Positions 14,515 to 25,261 of a stretch of DNA of 35,810 nt are shown here, piece by piece. Under the pieces are notes generated by a model. It was not told the DNA's origin and did no database searches. It saw only the letters and a list, made by a program, of their open reading frames with translations. The position numbers and the translations under genes were made by a program. The number at the start of each line of letters is the position of its first letter. The stretch's first letter is position 1. The DNA is taken from the NCBI GenBank assembly GCA_007694095.1, contig RECI01000159.1:1-35810 (forward strand), read 5' to 3'. The DNA is from Balneolaceae bacterium (GTDB lineage: Bacteria > Bacteroidota > Rhodothermia > Balneolales > Balneolaceae).

Positions 14515-17500
14515 TCACTGAACCAACTGTTCTTCGAGGCGGCGGAGTTGTTCAAAGTAGCGCTCAATGAGCCGCTGGTATTGCTCAGAAAAACGTGTGT
14601 AATTAGGATCCTGCATTCGGGCGCGAATTTCCTGCTGCAGTTCTTCCAGGGAAATGTCAGGGGGAAGAACCCTCTCGTATTCAAGGCGGGTGGTTCCTTC
14701 TCTCTCTTCTTCCTCACCCCGCTGCTGAAGGGATTCTTCAGCATTAAGCATTCTTGAGAGGATGTTTTGCTGACGCTGAACCATAAGGGGATCGGTTACA
14801 CCGCCACGCATATCGTTGATGGAATCTTCCATCTCTTCAAGCATTCGCTGGAGTTCACTCAGCATGCGGTCGCCCTGGTCTAGTGCACCGCTATGCTGCA
14901 GTTCCTGCAGCTGCCTTCGAATTTCATTCTGCTGGCGCGCAATCTGGTCGAGCCGGTCAGATTGTTCACGCGTGAGGCGGTCTCCCTGAAGGTCATTTAT
15001 CAAGTCCTGGAGCTGCTGATTCAGCATCTGCTGGTCGCCCGACATATTCTGAAGCTGCTGAATCATCTGCTGCATACTCATGCCGCTTCCCATTCCTCCG
15101 TTTTGCTGGTTCATGAGCTGATCGATCAGCGAAGCGATCATCGAAGCAAGGTCATTGATTCCGCCTAACGACTCCCGCGTTGCAATGCCGGAGCCTCTCT
15201 GGCTGCGTTCAACCATCTGCTCCATGGTGCGTCCCAGGCGCTGTTCCACTTCAAGTTTTTTCCTGTTAATCTGGTTGGGGATACCCGGCAGCTCGGCAGA
15301 AACCTGGAAAAGGGTATCTGCGACATTAGAAAATTGATCACTGACATTTTTTTGGATACGTGCAAGGTCAATGAATCCCTGGCTGTTGTTCCTGGTTTCA
15401 GATGCGGTTTGAGTGAGGTATTCCTGCATGTTTGAAAGTTCCAGCAGCGTATAAAGAGATCGCTGCAGGGCGAGGATATTTACATTGAGCTGCTGACCGC
15501 TCATTTGCTGGATGGATTGCCTGAACCGTTCAGCTTCAGCCTGCATCTGCCGACCTATCTGTTGCTGCTGTTCCTGCATTTGCCCGGACGGCCTGTCTTC
15601 ACCGTTCTGTCCGTTTTCACCACCTTCGCCATTCTGTTCCCCGGATTCAGCATCCTGGCCTCCCGGTTGCGATTCATTAACCTGGTTCATAAAATCCCTG
15701 AGCTGGTCGCGTATGTTTTCAAGTTCGCGCTGTCCGTCTTCTTTCAATTTTCTCAGGGTTTCTTCAGACCGTCGGGGGGGATTCTGATCGAGCTGATCAA
15801 GCTGATCGGAAACCTGGTCCAGGTCCTGCTGAATGGTTTCCAGTTCACGTGAGAGCTGATCTGACTCAGCCTCATTTTCCTTCAGAATCCGTTCCGCCAT
15901 ATCCTCGTACTGCCGGGCCAGTTTATCGAGGTCGCTGTTCATTTTGAGGCGCTTGAAGAGCTCAACCGTCCTCTCAATTCGCTCACGGTAAAGTTGTTCG
16001 TTAAAGGAGACGTTTTCCAGTGCCCGTTCCAGTTCTGAAGGTGATAGGTTTTCAATAGCCCGCTGCAATTCTTCCATCGCTTCCCTGAGTGCAGGGTCAT
16101 CCAGCTCCTGCATAAGCTGCTGAAGCTCCTGGTAAGCCCTTCTGGTTTCATCCGAGACCCTGTCATTACCTTCAATTTCCGATCGCATCCTGTCGAATTT
16201 TTCATTGAGATTCTTTACGGCCTCATCTATCATATCCTGGCGTTCCTGAATATCTTCGAGTAACTGGCTCTCTTCAAATCCACCCTCTGGATTTTGCCTC
16301 ATCCGTTCGAGGAATTCCCGGTATTCCTGTTCCATGGTATCAAAGCTGTCAGAGATCTGGTCAAGTTCACCCTGGATGTCCCGTTCACGGTTGTCCAATT
16401 CATCGAAATATTCGGAAAGAGATGGCACCTGTAAAACTACTTGCTGCGATTCACCCATTTTATAGCCGGAAACCTCATCATTGTCCCACACTCTGATGGT
16501 AAAAGAGAGCTGGTCGCGGGGCCTCAGGTCAAATTGGCCAAGATCCCAGCGCAACTGTTCCATTCTGCCATTACGGGGCCGTTCAAGTACTTTCCTCCCG
16601 GTTTGGGCCTGCTCAACAAAAGCACGCTGATGCTGCCAGTGAAGTTCGGCTCTCGTTAATCCAAAATCATCAGTAGCCTGGTATAAAATAGTGATGGTAC
16701 CCGGATCGGTAACCATTACGGTTCCTGATGGCTCCTGGATTACAACAACAGGATGCTGATCCTCCCTGAGGTTAATAACCGTCCGGTATGGATTTCTGTT
16801 CTTCAACCCCTCGCTATTTATCATTTCAAATCTGACAGTATCCGGATTTTCGGGCATCAGCCTCAGGCTAAACCGGTTATCGCCTGATGATGACGCTTCC
16901 ATATTTACAGACGAGCCATTGCTGCTAACCGAGACGTGATCTAACGGTTGATTTGTTTTTCCTTCGAATAGTATGGATGAGCCCGGGTATAAATTGGCCT
17001 GGGTAAAGGGGTATTCAAGCCTGTTTACGGAAAGGCCGGTATAGGATGGCGGGGTTATTGTTGCTGCAAACTCATCAAAACGGGGCTGAAGCTGCACCAT
17101 AACGGAATATTCTTCGCTTACGAAACCATCCATTTCGACGCGGTATGTAATATCGTTGATTAAATCGATTTCCGGTGAAACAAAGCTGTTTGCATCGATT
17201 GGCTGCATTTGCCGCTGGCGATACTCTTCCTCCATACCGGTTTTAAATTCAAGGGTCACATTGCCGGGCACACGGTTATCTGAAAACCGGATATTCATCT
17301 GAATAGATGAACCGTGCTCAATGGTTGTATCTGCAGGGGCTATTGTATAGTTGAAAGGATTGGGCTGCACGTAGCCTGACCAAAAATGCAGGGTGCGCAT
17401 CGTTTCTGCCGTATTGACTGCGGCGATGGAGATTAATAATACAAGGGAAGCAATGAAGAAGGTTACAGAGGCTTTATAGAACCGATTTATCTTTTGCTTG

Positions 17501-17943
17501 CCCAAATAATCCCTTGCCTGACCGGCAAGCACAGCAGTATCTGTACCATCGAGATTCGATGATAATGCGGCAAGGTAAAATCTTGATTTATGTTGTTTTT
17601 CATCCAGATAGAGGTCAACAGCACTTAATGTGGCTTTTTTACCTGTGGATTGTAAAAAATCCTCATAAAAATTCCGGAAAGAAGGCCGTGACAAATGTTG
17701 AAAAAACCAAAAACCGGCGGCACAGGCCAGAAGCAAAATGGCAATTAATGAAATGGTTTTCGACATGCCTGACAAAAAGAGGTTTGTTTCGGCATAAATG
17801 AGCAAGATCAAACCGGTAAGGAGAACAGCAGCCAGCATAGCTATTACTGTTATCAACCTTCTTGACGAAAGCTGTTGATGCGCTTTCTCAAGAATGGATA
17901 CGATCTTTTTAATTTGCTGTTCTGTAGTTTGTTGCTCGGGCAT
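14515..17943 (-). CDS. DUF4175-type large membrane-anchored coiled-coil protein
   Basis: 1142 residues. Two hydrophobic helices near the N-terminus (about 29-50 and 62-83) and a third at about 160-178 anchor it. A region of beta-sandwich-like repeats follows (about 190-510), then a very long Gln/Glu/Arg-rich alpha-helical coiled coil (about 520-1142), broken by a Gly/Glu/Asn-rich linker around 745-775 (SGEQNGEGGENGQNGEDRPS) and a Gly/Met segment near 960-970. This architecture is typical of DUF4175 proteins in Bacteroidota and relatives. The extracytoplasmic part may span periplasm or bind the envelope, but no function is established. It stands alone, with a terminator behind it. Confidence 0.75.
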   Translation of the reverse strand: MPEQQTTEQQIKKIVSILEKAHQQLSSRRLITVIAMLAAVLLTGLILLIYAETNLFLSGMSKTISLIAILLLACAAGFWFFQHLSRPSFRNFYEDFLQSTGKKATLSAVDLYLDEKQHKSRFYLAALSSNLDGTDTAVLAGQARDYLGKQKINRFYKASVTFFIASLVLLISIAAVNTAETMRTLHFWSGYVQPNPFNYTIAPADTTIEHGSSIQMNIRFSDNRVPGNVTLEFKTGMEEEYRQRQMQPIDANSFVSPEIDLINDITYRVEMDGFVSEEYSVMVQLQPRFDEFAATITPPSYTGLSVNRLEYPFTQANLYPGSSILFEGKTNQPLDHVSVSSNGSSVNMEASSSGDNRFSLRLMPENPDTVRFEMINSEGLKNRNPYRTVINLREDQHPVVVIQEPSGTVMVTDPGTITILYQATDDFGLTRAELHWQHQRAFVEQAQTGRKVLERPRNGRMEQLRWDLGQFDLRPRDQLSFTIRVWDNDEVSGYKMGESQQVVLQVPSLSEYFDELDNRERDIQGELDQISDSFDTMEQEYREFLERMRQNPEGGFEESQLLEDIQERQDMIDEAVKNLNEKFDRMRSEIEGNDRVSDETRRAYQELQQLMQELDDPALREAMEELQRAIENLSPSELERALENVSFNEQLYRERIERTVELFKRLKMNSDLDKLARQYEDMAERILKENEAESDQLSRELETIQQDLDQVSDQLDQLDQNPPRRSEETLRKLKEDGQRELENIRDQLRDFMNQVNESQPGGQDAESGEQNGEGGENGQNGEDRPSGQMQEQQQQIGRQMQAEAERFRQSIQQMSGQQLNVNILALQRSLYTLLELSNMQEYLTQTASETRNNSQGFIDLARIQKNVSDQFSNVADTLFQVSAELPGIPNQINRKKLEVEQRLGRTMEQMVERSQRGSGIATRESLGGINDLASMIASLIDQLMNQQNGGMGSGMSMQQMIQQLQNMSGDQQMLNQQLQDLINDLQGDRLTREQSDRLDQIARQQNEIRRQLQELQHSGALDQGDRMLSELQRMLEEMEDSINDMRGGVTDPLMVQRQQNILSRMLNAEESLQQRGEEEEREGTTRLEYERVLPPDISLEELQQEIRARMQDPNYTRFSEQYQRLIERYFEQLRRLEEQLVQ

Positions 17944-17999
17944 GTACAGGTTTGTTTATCCTGATATTGTCAGTGTTCAATAACGAAAACAAATCCGGT

Positions 18000-18884
18000 T
18001 TATGAGATATCAGCTAAAGAAAGTGAATCTTTCATAGAAAATTTGCCGTTTTCTTTTTTTACTGTAACTATTTCGTGGGCTGAATCGTGCTCCAGGAACA
18101 GGTACCAGTTGCCTGCCATAGCATTTTCCAGGAATATCTCTTTTTCTTTCAGTGTTTGAACAGGCACCATATCGTATCCCATAATCCATGGCAGGGGTAT
18201 GTGGGCATAGGTTGGGATTAGGTCGGCAGCATAAACCAGGGTCTTATTACCTGCTTGTATCATGGGCAGCTGCTGTCCTTCAGTATGCCCATCCACACAA
18301 ACAGTACTTAATCCGGGTTCATATGTGTGCTGATTTTCTGACAGCTTTAACCTTCCGCTATTTTGAATGGGATCCAGGTTTTCTGGAAAAAAGCTGGCTT
18401 TTTCACGTTCATTTGGATATGTGGCGGTTTGCCAGTGCCTTTTATTCACATGGTAATTGGCGTTTGGAAACACTTCAATCAGATTTCCTTCATTATCATA
18501 TGCGGTTGTCCCCCCGCAGTGATCAAAGTGAAGATGGGTGAAAATAATATCAGTGATCCCTTCGGGTGTTACCCCCACGGATTCGAGTGAACGAAGCAGG
18601 TGGCTGTGGTTATAATCCAGCCCGTAAATCTCAGCCATTTTAGCGTTAAACTTGTCTCCGCTTCCGGTATCCACCAGGTAGATTTTCCCGGTATTTTTGG
18701 ATTTGATCAGCAGGCTGCGCATTGCCATTTGGATGCGATTATTATCATCTGCGGGAATATATCTGCTCCAGAGAGTTTTTGGGACCACTCCAAACATGGC
18801 GCCTCCATCAAGGAGAAAACGCCCTGCCTCTATTGTATAAAGTTGAAAATTTCCAAATTCTACCGGTTTAATAGTATGCATCAT
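18000..18884 (-). CDS. MBL-fold metallo-hydrolase
   Basis: 294 residues from the ATG at 18884 (another ATG follows directly). A longer frame up to 18935 is rejected because it would code through the terminator hairpin of the oxidase operon. The metal site is T-H117-L-H119-F-D121-H122 (THLHFDHCGG), with DGHTEGQQ, YAADLIP and EHDSAHEIV giving later ligands. The FGVVPKTLW start and overall layout fit the COG0491 group, which includes lactonases and other thiolester or ester hydrolases. The substrate is unknown. It lies downstream of, but is separated by a terminator from, the respiratory operon. Confidence 0.8.
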   Translation of the reverse strand: MMHTIKPVEFGNFQLYTIEAGRFLLDGGAMFGVVPKTLWSRYIPADDNNRIQMAMRSLLIKSKNTGKIYLVDTGSGDKFNAKMAEIYGLDYNHSHLLRSLESVGVTPEGITDIIFTHLHFDHCGGTTAYDNEGNLIEVFPNANYHVNKRHWQTATYPNEREKASFFPENLDPIQNSGRLKLSENQHTYEPGLSTVCVDGHTEGQQLPMIQAGNKTLVYAADLIPTYAHIPLPWIMGYDMVPVQTLKEKEIFLENAMAGNWYLFLEHDSAHEIVTVKKENGKFSMKDSLSLADIS

Positions 18885-18916
18885 ATTTCCAAATAATAAG
18901 TATAGGCTAAAATAAA

Positions 18917-18951
18917 CAAAAAAAGCCGGTCTCACAGAAACCGGCTTTTTT
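18917..18951 (-). terminator. Strong intrinsic terminator of the ACIII-oxidase operon
   Basis: AAAAAAGCCGG at the left, an 11-base loop, and CCGGCTTTTTT at the right; on the minus strand the stem is followed by a run of T. It is placed 18 bases past the stop of oxidase subunit IV. The symmetrical stem could stop transcription from either side. Confidence 0.85.
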
Positions 18952-18968
18952 AAAAATGTTAAATCTTA

Positions 18969-19274
18969 TTAGAAAGAGGGTACCGGATCAACCCTGTAAA
19001 GTGTATCGAGCAGGGTAATCCCTATCAAGAGCAGGAAAAAGGCGATCGACATAACAAATAACAATACATTGAATTTGCTGTCCCACCAAAGATTCATGAA
19101 AAAGGCAACAACAATCAACGCTTTGATTACGGCGATACCGATGGCAACCACAACATTCCAGGGTTCAGGAATGTGAATCCATGTTACAAAAACCGTGATA
19201 AACGTCAGGATAAAAAGTGAGGTTGCAACTCCCCACAAAAATTTAGCTGATGATATATGATGATGTACACTCAT
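18969..19274 (-). CDS. Cytochrome c oxidase subunit IV (bacterial, small)
   Basis: 101 residues with three predicted membrane helices (about 12-31, 38-60 and 69-92), the standard form of the prokaryotic subunit IV family. It is the last gene of the operon, 22 bases after subunit III. It has no cofactor ligands; the family is thought to stabilise the oxidase or aid its assembly in the cytoplasmic membrane. Confidence 0.85.
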   Translation of the reverse strand: MSVHHHISSAKFLWGVATSLFILTFITVFVTWIHIPEPWNVVVAIGIAVIKALIVVAFFMNLWWDSKFNVLLFVMSIAFFLLLIGITLLDTLYRVDPVPSF

Positions 19275-19296
19275 TTTAAAAATGTTTCTTTTTTGG

Positions 19297-19953
19297 TTAG
19301 TCGATCAGGTAAAGTAACGGGAACAGGAATATCCAGATGATATCCACAAGGTGCCAGTAGAGGCCGGTTATTTCAACGGGGGTATAATAACCGCTGTGGA
19401 ATACCTTTTTCTTCGCCTTAAATACAAGCCACACCATCAGGCCAATTCCAACCAGTACGTGAATACCGTGCAGGCCTGTCATCATGTAGTAGATACTGAA
19501 AAAGATATTGGCTTTTTCGTGAGCTATTCCTTCGTAGCTGTAGTGTGCTCCGGGAAGAATTCCTTTCGCGAATTTTTCGGAGTATTCGAAATATTTAATC
19601 ACCATAAAAACACACGCCAGGCCTATGGTAATGTAAAGATTAATGATCAGCCCTTTTATCTGGTTCAGTTGTGCGGAGCGGATTGCCATCGCAACGGTGA
19701 GGGAGCTGCCGATCAGTACCACAGTATTAACGGCTCCCCAGAATGTGTGGAGCTCTTCGGATGCCAGCAGGTAAAGTTCGGGATACCATGTGCGGTAAAC
19801 GATATATGCGAGAAAAAGCCCGCCGAAAAAGAGAATTTCAGTTACGAGAAAGATCCACATTCCCATTTTAGACGCTTCGAACTGCTGGTCACTGTCGATA
19901 AAGTAGTGCTTCAGGTGTTCTAATCTTTCTTCGGTTACAGAAGGTTGAGCCAT
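19297..19953 (-). CDS. coxC: Cytochrome c oxidase subunit III
   Basis: 218 residues, five predicted helices, the short form of subunit III. Signatures are FFGGLFLAYIVYRTWYPE (about 37-54), the acidic Glu in YFEYSEKF, GLHGIHVLVGIGLM (about 159-172) and the terminal YWHLVDIIWIFLFPLLYL. Subunit III carries no redox centre but supports proton uptake and stability of the catalytic subunit. It starts 19 bases after coxA. Confidence 0.93.
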   Translation of the reverse strand: MAQPSVTEERLEHLKHYFIDSDQQFEASKMGMWIFLVTEILFFGGLFLAYIVYRTWYPELYLLASEELHTFWGAVNTVVLIGSSLTVAMAIRSAQLNQIKGLIINLYITIGLACVFMVIKYFEYSEKFAKGILPGAHYSYEGIAHEKANIFFSIYYMMTGLHGIHVLVGIGLMVWLVFKAKKKVFHSGYYTPVEITGLYWHLVDIIWIFLFPLLYLID

Positions 19954-19972
19954 GATTGTTCTATCTTTTTGC

Positions 19973-21718
<1,746 letters not shown>

Positions 21719-22663
21719 TTAGTTACTTAAGGTTTTGATATACTCGATAATTGCATCAATCTGCCGGTCGTTGAGGGTTCCGGCATAGGAGGGCATCACG
21801 GGCTGATAGCCTGCTGTTATTTTCGCGTTGGGTTCGAGGATACTTTCGCGAAGATAATTTTCATCGGCTGTAATCACTTCACCATCCTGCATTTCTCTTT
21901 CCGCCATCCATAAGCCCTGGAATGTTGGGCCAACAAGGCGAGCGCCATCGCTGGAATGGCAGGTATTGCATGCATTTCTCACTACAAGCTGCTCTCCCAA
22001 TTCGGCAGGGGGGAGATCGTCATCGGCCGAACCGGCGGTTTCGAGCCATGTGATAAAATCTTCGGAAGAGTGTACATATGCCGTGGCAAGCATATTTGAG
22101 TGGGCAGTTCCACAATATTCGGTACAGAAAACTACTGACTCTCCAATTTCGGTGGCTTCAAACCAGAGAGATGTGTAGCGGTTGGGCAATACATCCATTT
22201 TTACGCGAAAATCGGGGATATAGAAAGAGTGGAGTACGTCGTCAGAACTCATAATGAGTTTCACGGGACGATTGACCGGTACGTGAAGTTCATTTACACT
22301 CACATGGCCTGTTTCATAGTGAAATTCCCATAACCAGCTTTTACCCACTACCCTGATTTCGTAAGCATCGGCCGGGGGAGTGGTCAGGTTCATGTAACCG
22401 TTCAGTCCCCATCCAAATACAATCATCACAAGGATGAGCGGAATTACCGACCATGTGATTTCGAGTTTGTTATTGTGAGTAATTACAGGCGTGACATCAT
22501 TTTCTGAGCGTCTTCGGTATTTCCACGCGAAGAAAATAATGGCAAAGGTGATACCTGCCAGCAGTATGATACTTGTAACATTCACAAAATGGAATAATGC
22601 GTCCGTTTGCTCAGCAAGCGTGCTTTTCTGAGGCGGGAGCATAAATTCACTAAATCTATTCAT
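21719..22663 (-). CDS. coxB: Cytochrome c oxidase subunit II with fused cytochrome c domain (caa3 type)
   Basis: 314 residues. Two membrane helices (about 28-48 and 70-90), a cupredoxin domain with the complete CuA site (His145, Cys180, Glu182, Cys184, His188, Met191 in FCTEYCGTAHSNM), then a C-terminal cytochrome c domain (about 223-314) with C232-N-T-C235-H236 and probable distal Met290. The fusion defines caa3 oxidases and gives electrons a covalently attached entry to CuA. The cytochrome domain is closely related to the second domain of ActE in the same operon. No obvious cleavable signal peptide is seen before helix 1. It abuts sco and coxA without spacers. Confidence 0.96.
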   Translation of the reverse strand: MNRFSEFMLPPQKSTLAEQTDALFHFVNVTSIILLAGITFAIIFFAWKYRRRSENDVTPVITHNNKLEITWSVIPLILVMIVFGWGLNGYMNLTTPPADAYEIRVVGKSWLWEFHYETGHVSVNELHVPVNRPVKLIMSSDDVLHSFYIPDFRVKMDVLPNRYTSLWFEATEIGESVVFCTEYCGTAHSNMLATAYVHSSEDFITWLETAGSADDDLPPAELGEQLVVRNACNTCHSSDGARLVGPTFQGLWMAEREMQDGEVITADENYLRESILEPNAKITAGYQPVMPSYAGTLNDRQIDAIIEYIKTLSN

Positions 22664-23494
22664 CTATTCTAATTCATATGTTGGTGGTTGTGAAGACCCT
22701 TTTTCACGTCTCCAAAAAACGCTCAGGAATATACCCAGAATTATTACTGTAGCCAAACCTCCGAGCTTCATAATATTCATGGCTACGGGTACATAACTTT
22801 GCGATGATGGGTCGTAGGTGAAACAATAAAAAAGCACCCTGTCGAGAGTATTTCCGATGGTTCCGTTGGCCGCTTCAAATAACGCGTTTCGCAGGTCAAA
22901 CTCACGGAAAGCGGCACCGTAGAGGTATCTTGTAATATCACCCTGCGGACTGATGAGCATGATGCTTGCAAGGTGCAGGTATTCGCCGGTTGGTTCATGG
23001 TATTTATACCGGAAACCCACGGCTTCTGTAAGTTTTTTGATCGACTCCTCAGGCCCGGTTAAAAAGTGCCAGCCTGCATCTGCACCGTCCCGGTTTAAAT
23101 CGCGCATGTACATCTCTTTCGATTCGGCCGCGAGCTCGTAAGTTTCACGCGGATCGATGCTGAATGAAATGATGGTATAGTCTTTTCCGGGACTCCATGC
23201 AAGTTCGTTCACCACCTTGAAAACTGCATCCAACACCAGACCGCAAAGAATAGGACAGTCGTAATAAAGCGGGTTCAACAGAACCGGTTTACCACTTTCC
23301 ATGAGATCACCCAGAAGAACCCGGGTTCCGTCGGAATTGATAAACTCAAGATCCAGCGGGATGGTATCCCCCAGCTTTTCGTCCACTCCGATATCCTGTA
23401 AGATGGCCGGAGTGGCCTGATTCAGCTGAGCTTGTGCAGTACTCAAAATGGAGAACACTGTAATCGTAAAAAAGATTATCAGTGTATGTCTCAT
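22664..23494 (-). CDS. sco1: SCO1/SenC-family copper chaperone
   Basis: 276 residues. Signal peptide (MRHTLIIFFTITVFSILSTAQAQ), a thioredoxin-like domain with C80-P-I-L-C84 and the matching His174 (GEYLHLASIML), the three Cu ligands of the SCO family, then a C-terminal membrane helix (about 245-265, LGGLATVIILGIFLSVFW). SCO proteins deliver copper to, or reduce the cysteines of, the CuA site of subunit II. Its position directly before coxB fits that role. Compared with Gram-negative SenC proteins, the C-terminal anchor is an extra. Confidence 0.92.
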   Translation of the reverse strand: MRHTLIIFFTITVFSILSTAQAQLNQATPAILQDIGVDEKLGDTIPLDLEFINSDGTRVLLGDLMESGKPVLLNPLYYDCPILCGLVLDAVFKVVNELAWSPGKDYTIISFSIDPRETYELAAESKEMYMRDLNRDGADAGWHFLTGPEESIKKLTEAVGFRYKYHEPTGEYLHLASIMLISPQGDITRYLYGAAFREFDLRNALFEAANGTIGNTLDRVLFYCFTYDPSSQSYVPVAMNIMKLGGLATVIILGIFLSVFWRREKGSSQPPTYELE

Positions 23495-23509
23495 ATTGGG
23501 TATATAAAT

Positions 23510-24010
23510 CTACTCGTTTGTTAAAATCGTAATCGCACTGTCAATCGGTATTCTGTAAATACCTTCATCGGGATCAACAACCCCGAATGATTCGAGACGC
23601 GCACGGTCTAATTGTTGAATTTCATCTATGTTGTAAAAGATGCTTTGCTGAAATCGTTCCTGGAGAGCACTTGTTCTGTTGTACTCGTGCATAAACATGA
23701 TACCAACAATAAACAGAACCACAGATACAGTACCAAATAATGACCAAAATGTGAGGCGCTTATAATTGAGTATGTCGAAGGTTGCGCCATATTCAACCGA
23801 TTTGATAAAATCCTCAGTTGCCTCCAAAGTAACATCTTCGTCATCAGTAACGCCAAAAGCTGAAGTTTCATGCATCCAGGTGCGAATTTCTTCTTCAGTA
23901 ACCCCGTGTTCTTCTGCAAGCTTTTTCAGAACTTCATCACCGGCGTTTTTTGCTTTTTCGGCAATTTGTGCCTTTTCTACATCTGAAAGTTTTTTCGGTT
24001 TGTCGCTCAT
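23510..24010 (-). CDS. Small single-helix membrane protein of the ACIII-oxidase operon, unknown function
   Basis: 166 residues. A charged helical N-terminal half (about 1-50: DVEKAQIAEKAKNAGDEVLK, HGVTEEEIRTWMHE) looks like a small helix-turn-helix-like or spectrin-like bundle. One membrane helix follows at about 91-110 (LFGTVSVVLFIVGIMFM). The C-terminal outside domain (about 111-166) ends GIYRIPIDSAITILTNE; small operon-linked proteins with a similar IPID/IPIE-type ending occur with ACIII and oxidase genes in related phyla. It may be an assembly factor or accessory subunit. That is inference from position, between actF (27 bases) and sco (15 bases). Confidence 0.75.
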   Translation of the reverse strand: MSDKPKKLSDVEKAQIAEKAKNAGDEVLKKLAEEHGVTEEEIRTWMHETSAFGVTDDEDVTLEATEDFIKSVEYGATFDILNYKRLTFWSLFGTVSVVLFIVGIMFMHEYNRTSALQERFQQSIFYNIDEIQQLDRARLESFGVVDPDEGIYRIPIDSAITILTNE

Positions 24011-24037
24011 ATCAAATCAGTTTACAAATAAATCAGG

Positions 24038-25237
24038 TTATTGATGATAATGTTTGCTCAGCGAAGCAGAAAGCTGCGGATCGTTTACCGGAACGATATT
24101 GTGCTTCTTCAGCCGCTGGAAGAAAAGCCCCATAAATATTCCGCCCAGCCCGATAAAGGTTGCAAAATCGAGCCAGCTTATGGCTACACCGCCATGGCTA
24201 AAGACCGGCATTACAATCCAGTGTAATTCTATGATGTGCATCACCAAAACGAGTACGGCGGTAAAGCCGAGAATCTTGTGATTATGCTTGAGGTCACGGT
24301 TCAGCAATACAATAAAAGGGATCAGGAATCTGCCGATAATCAGCATGTATGTGACGAACGCCCAGCTGCCCTCCATTCTGTGATAGAACCAGAGAGTTTC
24401 TTCCGGTATGTTTGCATAGTAAATCAGCAAAAACTGGCAGAAAGCGATATAGGCATAAAAAACGGTAAAACCGAAAAACCAGGCTCCAAGGTCGTAAATA
24501 TGGGCTTTACCGATAGTGTTTTTCAGAATCCCTTTTTTGTGGAACCAAAAAATCATGAGGATGAGTACCGGGAACAGTGCCTGGAAACTCATTGAGAAGA
24601 AGTATACACCAAACATGGTGGAGAACCAGTGCGCATCAAGCGACATAAGCCAGTCGAAGCTGGCAAAAGCTACGGTTAGCGAAAAAATTAAAATTCCGGG
24701 TGCGCTGAGTTTACGTAACAGGTTGGTAAGCCCCCAGTCGTTGGTTTCGTCCATTTCAACGGATAGTTTGTGCAGTCTGTAGCCAAGATAACCCCAGATT
24801 GCAAAATAGATGAACTGGCGGATTACAAAGAAGGGGACATTCAGATATGCAACCTTGCCAAGCATAATGGGATCGTTGGCAACATACTCTGTATTTGTCC
24901 AGGTATAAAGGCTGCTCATGCCCAGAAGTACAGGCACCAGGAACACCGACCAGATCCAGATATTGGATATAAACGATTCGGGAATTCTCATGATAACGGT
25001 GCCCCAGGATGATTTGGTAATATGGTGTATCATCACAAGGATAAGTGATGCAAGCGCAATACTCGTAAAAAATGAGAAACTGGTAAGATAAGAGTAGAAG
25101 AACTGTTCACTGTTCAGGAAAAATCCCACAAAACTTGCAATTAAACCGACCACACCAAAACCGTAGAATGTTTTTGCAACATCGAGATTTGTAGGGAATT
25201 GGAGGGAATCCGTTATTTTTGGACTTGTTGAAGCCAT
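24038..25237 (-). CDS. actF: Alternative complex III subunit ActF (quinol:cytochrome c oxidoreductase membrane subunit)
   Basis: 399 residues with about ten membrane helices, related to ActC and the NrfD/PsrC family but of the shorter ActF type. Recognisable segments are YLTSFSFFTSIALASLILVM, LGKVAYLNVPFFVIRQFIYF, ASFDWLMSLDAHWFSTMFGV and HRMEGSWAFVTYMLIIGRF; the SxDWLMSLDxHWFSTMxG motif is characteristic of this subunit. ActF is one of the two large integral-membrane parts of ACIII. The quinol site of the complex is attributed mainly to ActC, so direct quinone binding here is uncertain. Follows actE by 24 bases. Confidence 0.93.
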   Translation of the reverse strand: MASTSPKITDSLQFPTNLDVAKTFYGFGVVGLIASFVGFFLNSEQFFYSYLTSFSFFTSIALASLILVMIHHITKSSWGTVIMRIPESFISNIWIWSVFLVPVLLGMSSLYTWTNTEYVANDPIMLGKVAYLNVPFFVIRQFIYFAIWGYLGYRLHKLSVEMDETNDWGLTNLLRKLSAPGILIFSLTVAFASFDWLMSLDAHWFSTMFGVYFFSMSFQALFPVLILMIFWFHKKGILKNTIGKAHIYDLGAWFFGFTVFYAYIAFCQFLLIYYANIPEETLWFYHRMEGSWAFVTYMLIIGRFLIPFIVLLNRDLKHNHKILGFTAVLVLVMHIIELHWIVMPVFSHGGVAISWLDFATFIGLGGIFMGLFFQRLKKHNIVPVNDPQLSASLSKHYHQ

Positions 25238-25261
25238 GTAATTACCTTTTTTCGCTCAAAA

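Noticed and set aside
15505-15852. Plus-strand hydrophobic frame antisense to the DUF4175 coiled-coil region
   Set aside because: Antisense of Gln/Glu/Arg-rich coiled coil gives Leu/Phe/Ser-rich text; it is a composition artefact.
18882-18935. Longer N-terminus for the MBL-fold hydrolase starting at 18935
   Set aside because: It would be encoded by the terminator hairpin of the preceding operon; the double ATG at 18884/18881 gives the normal family start.
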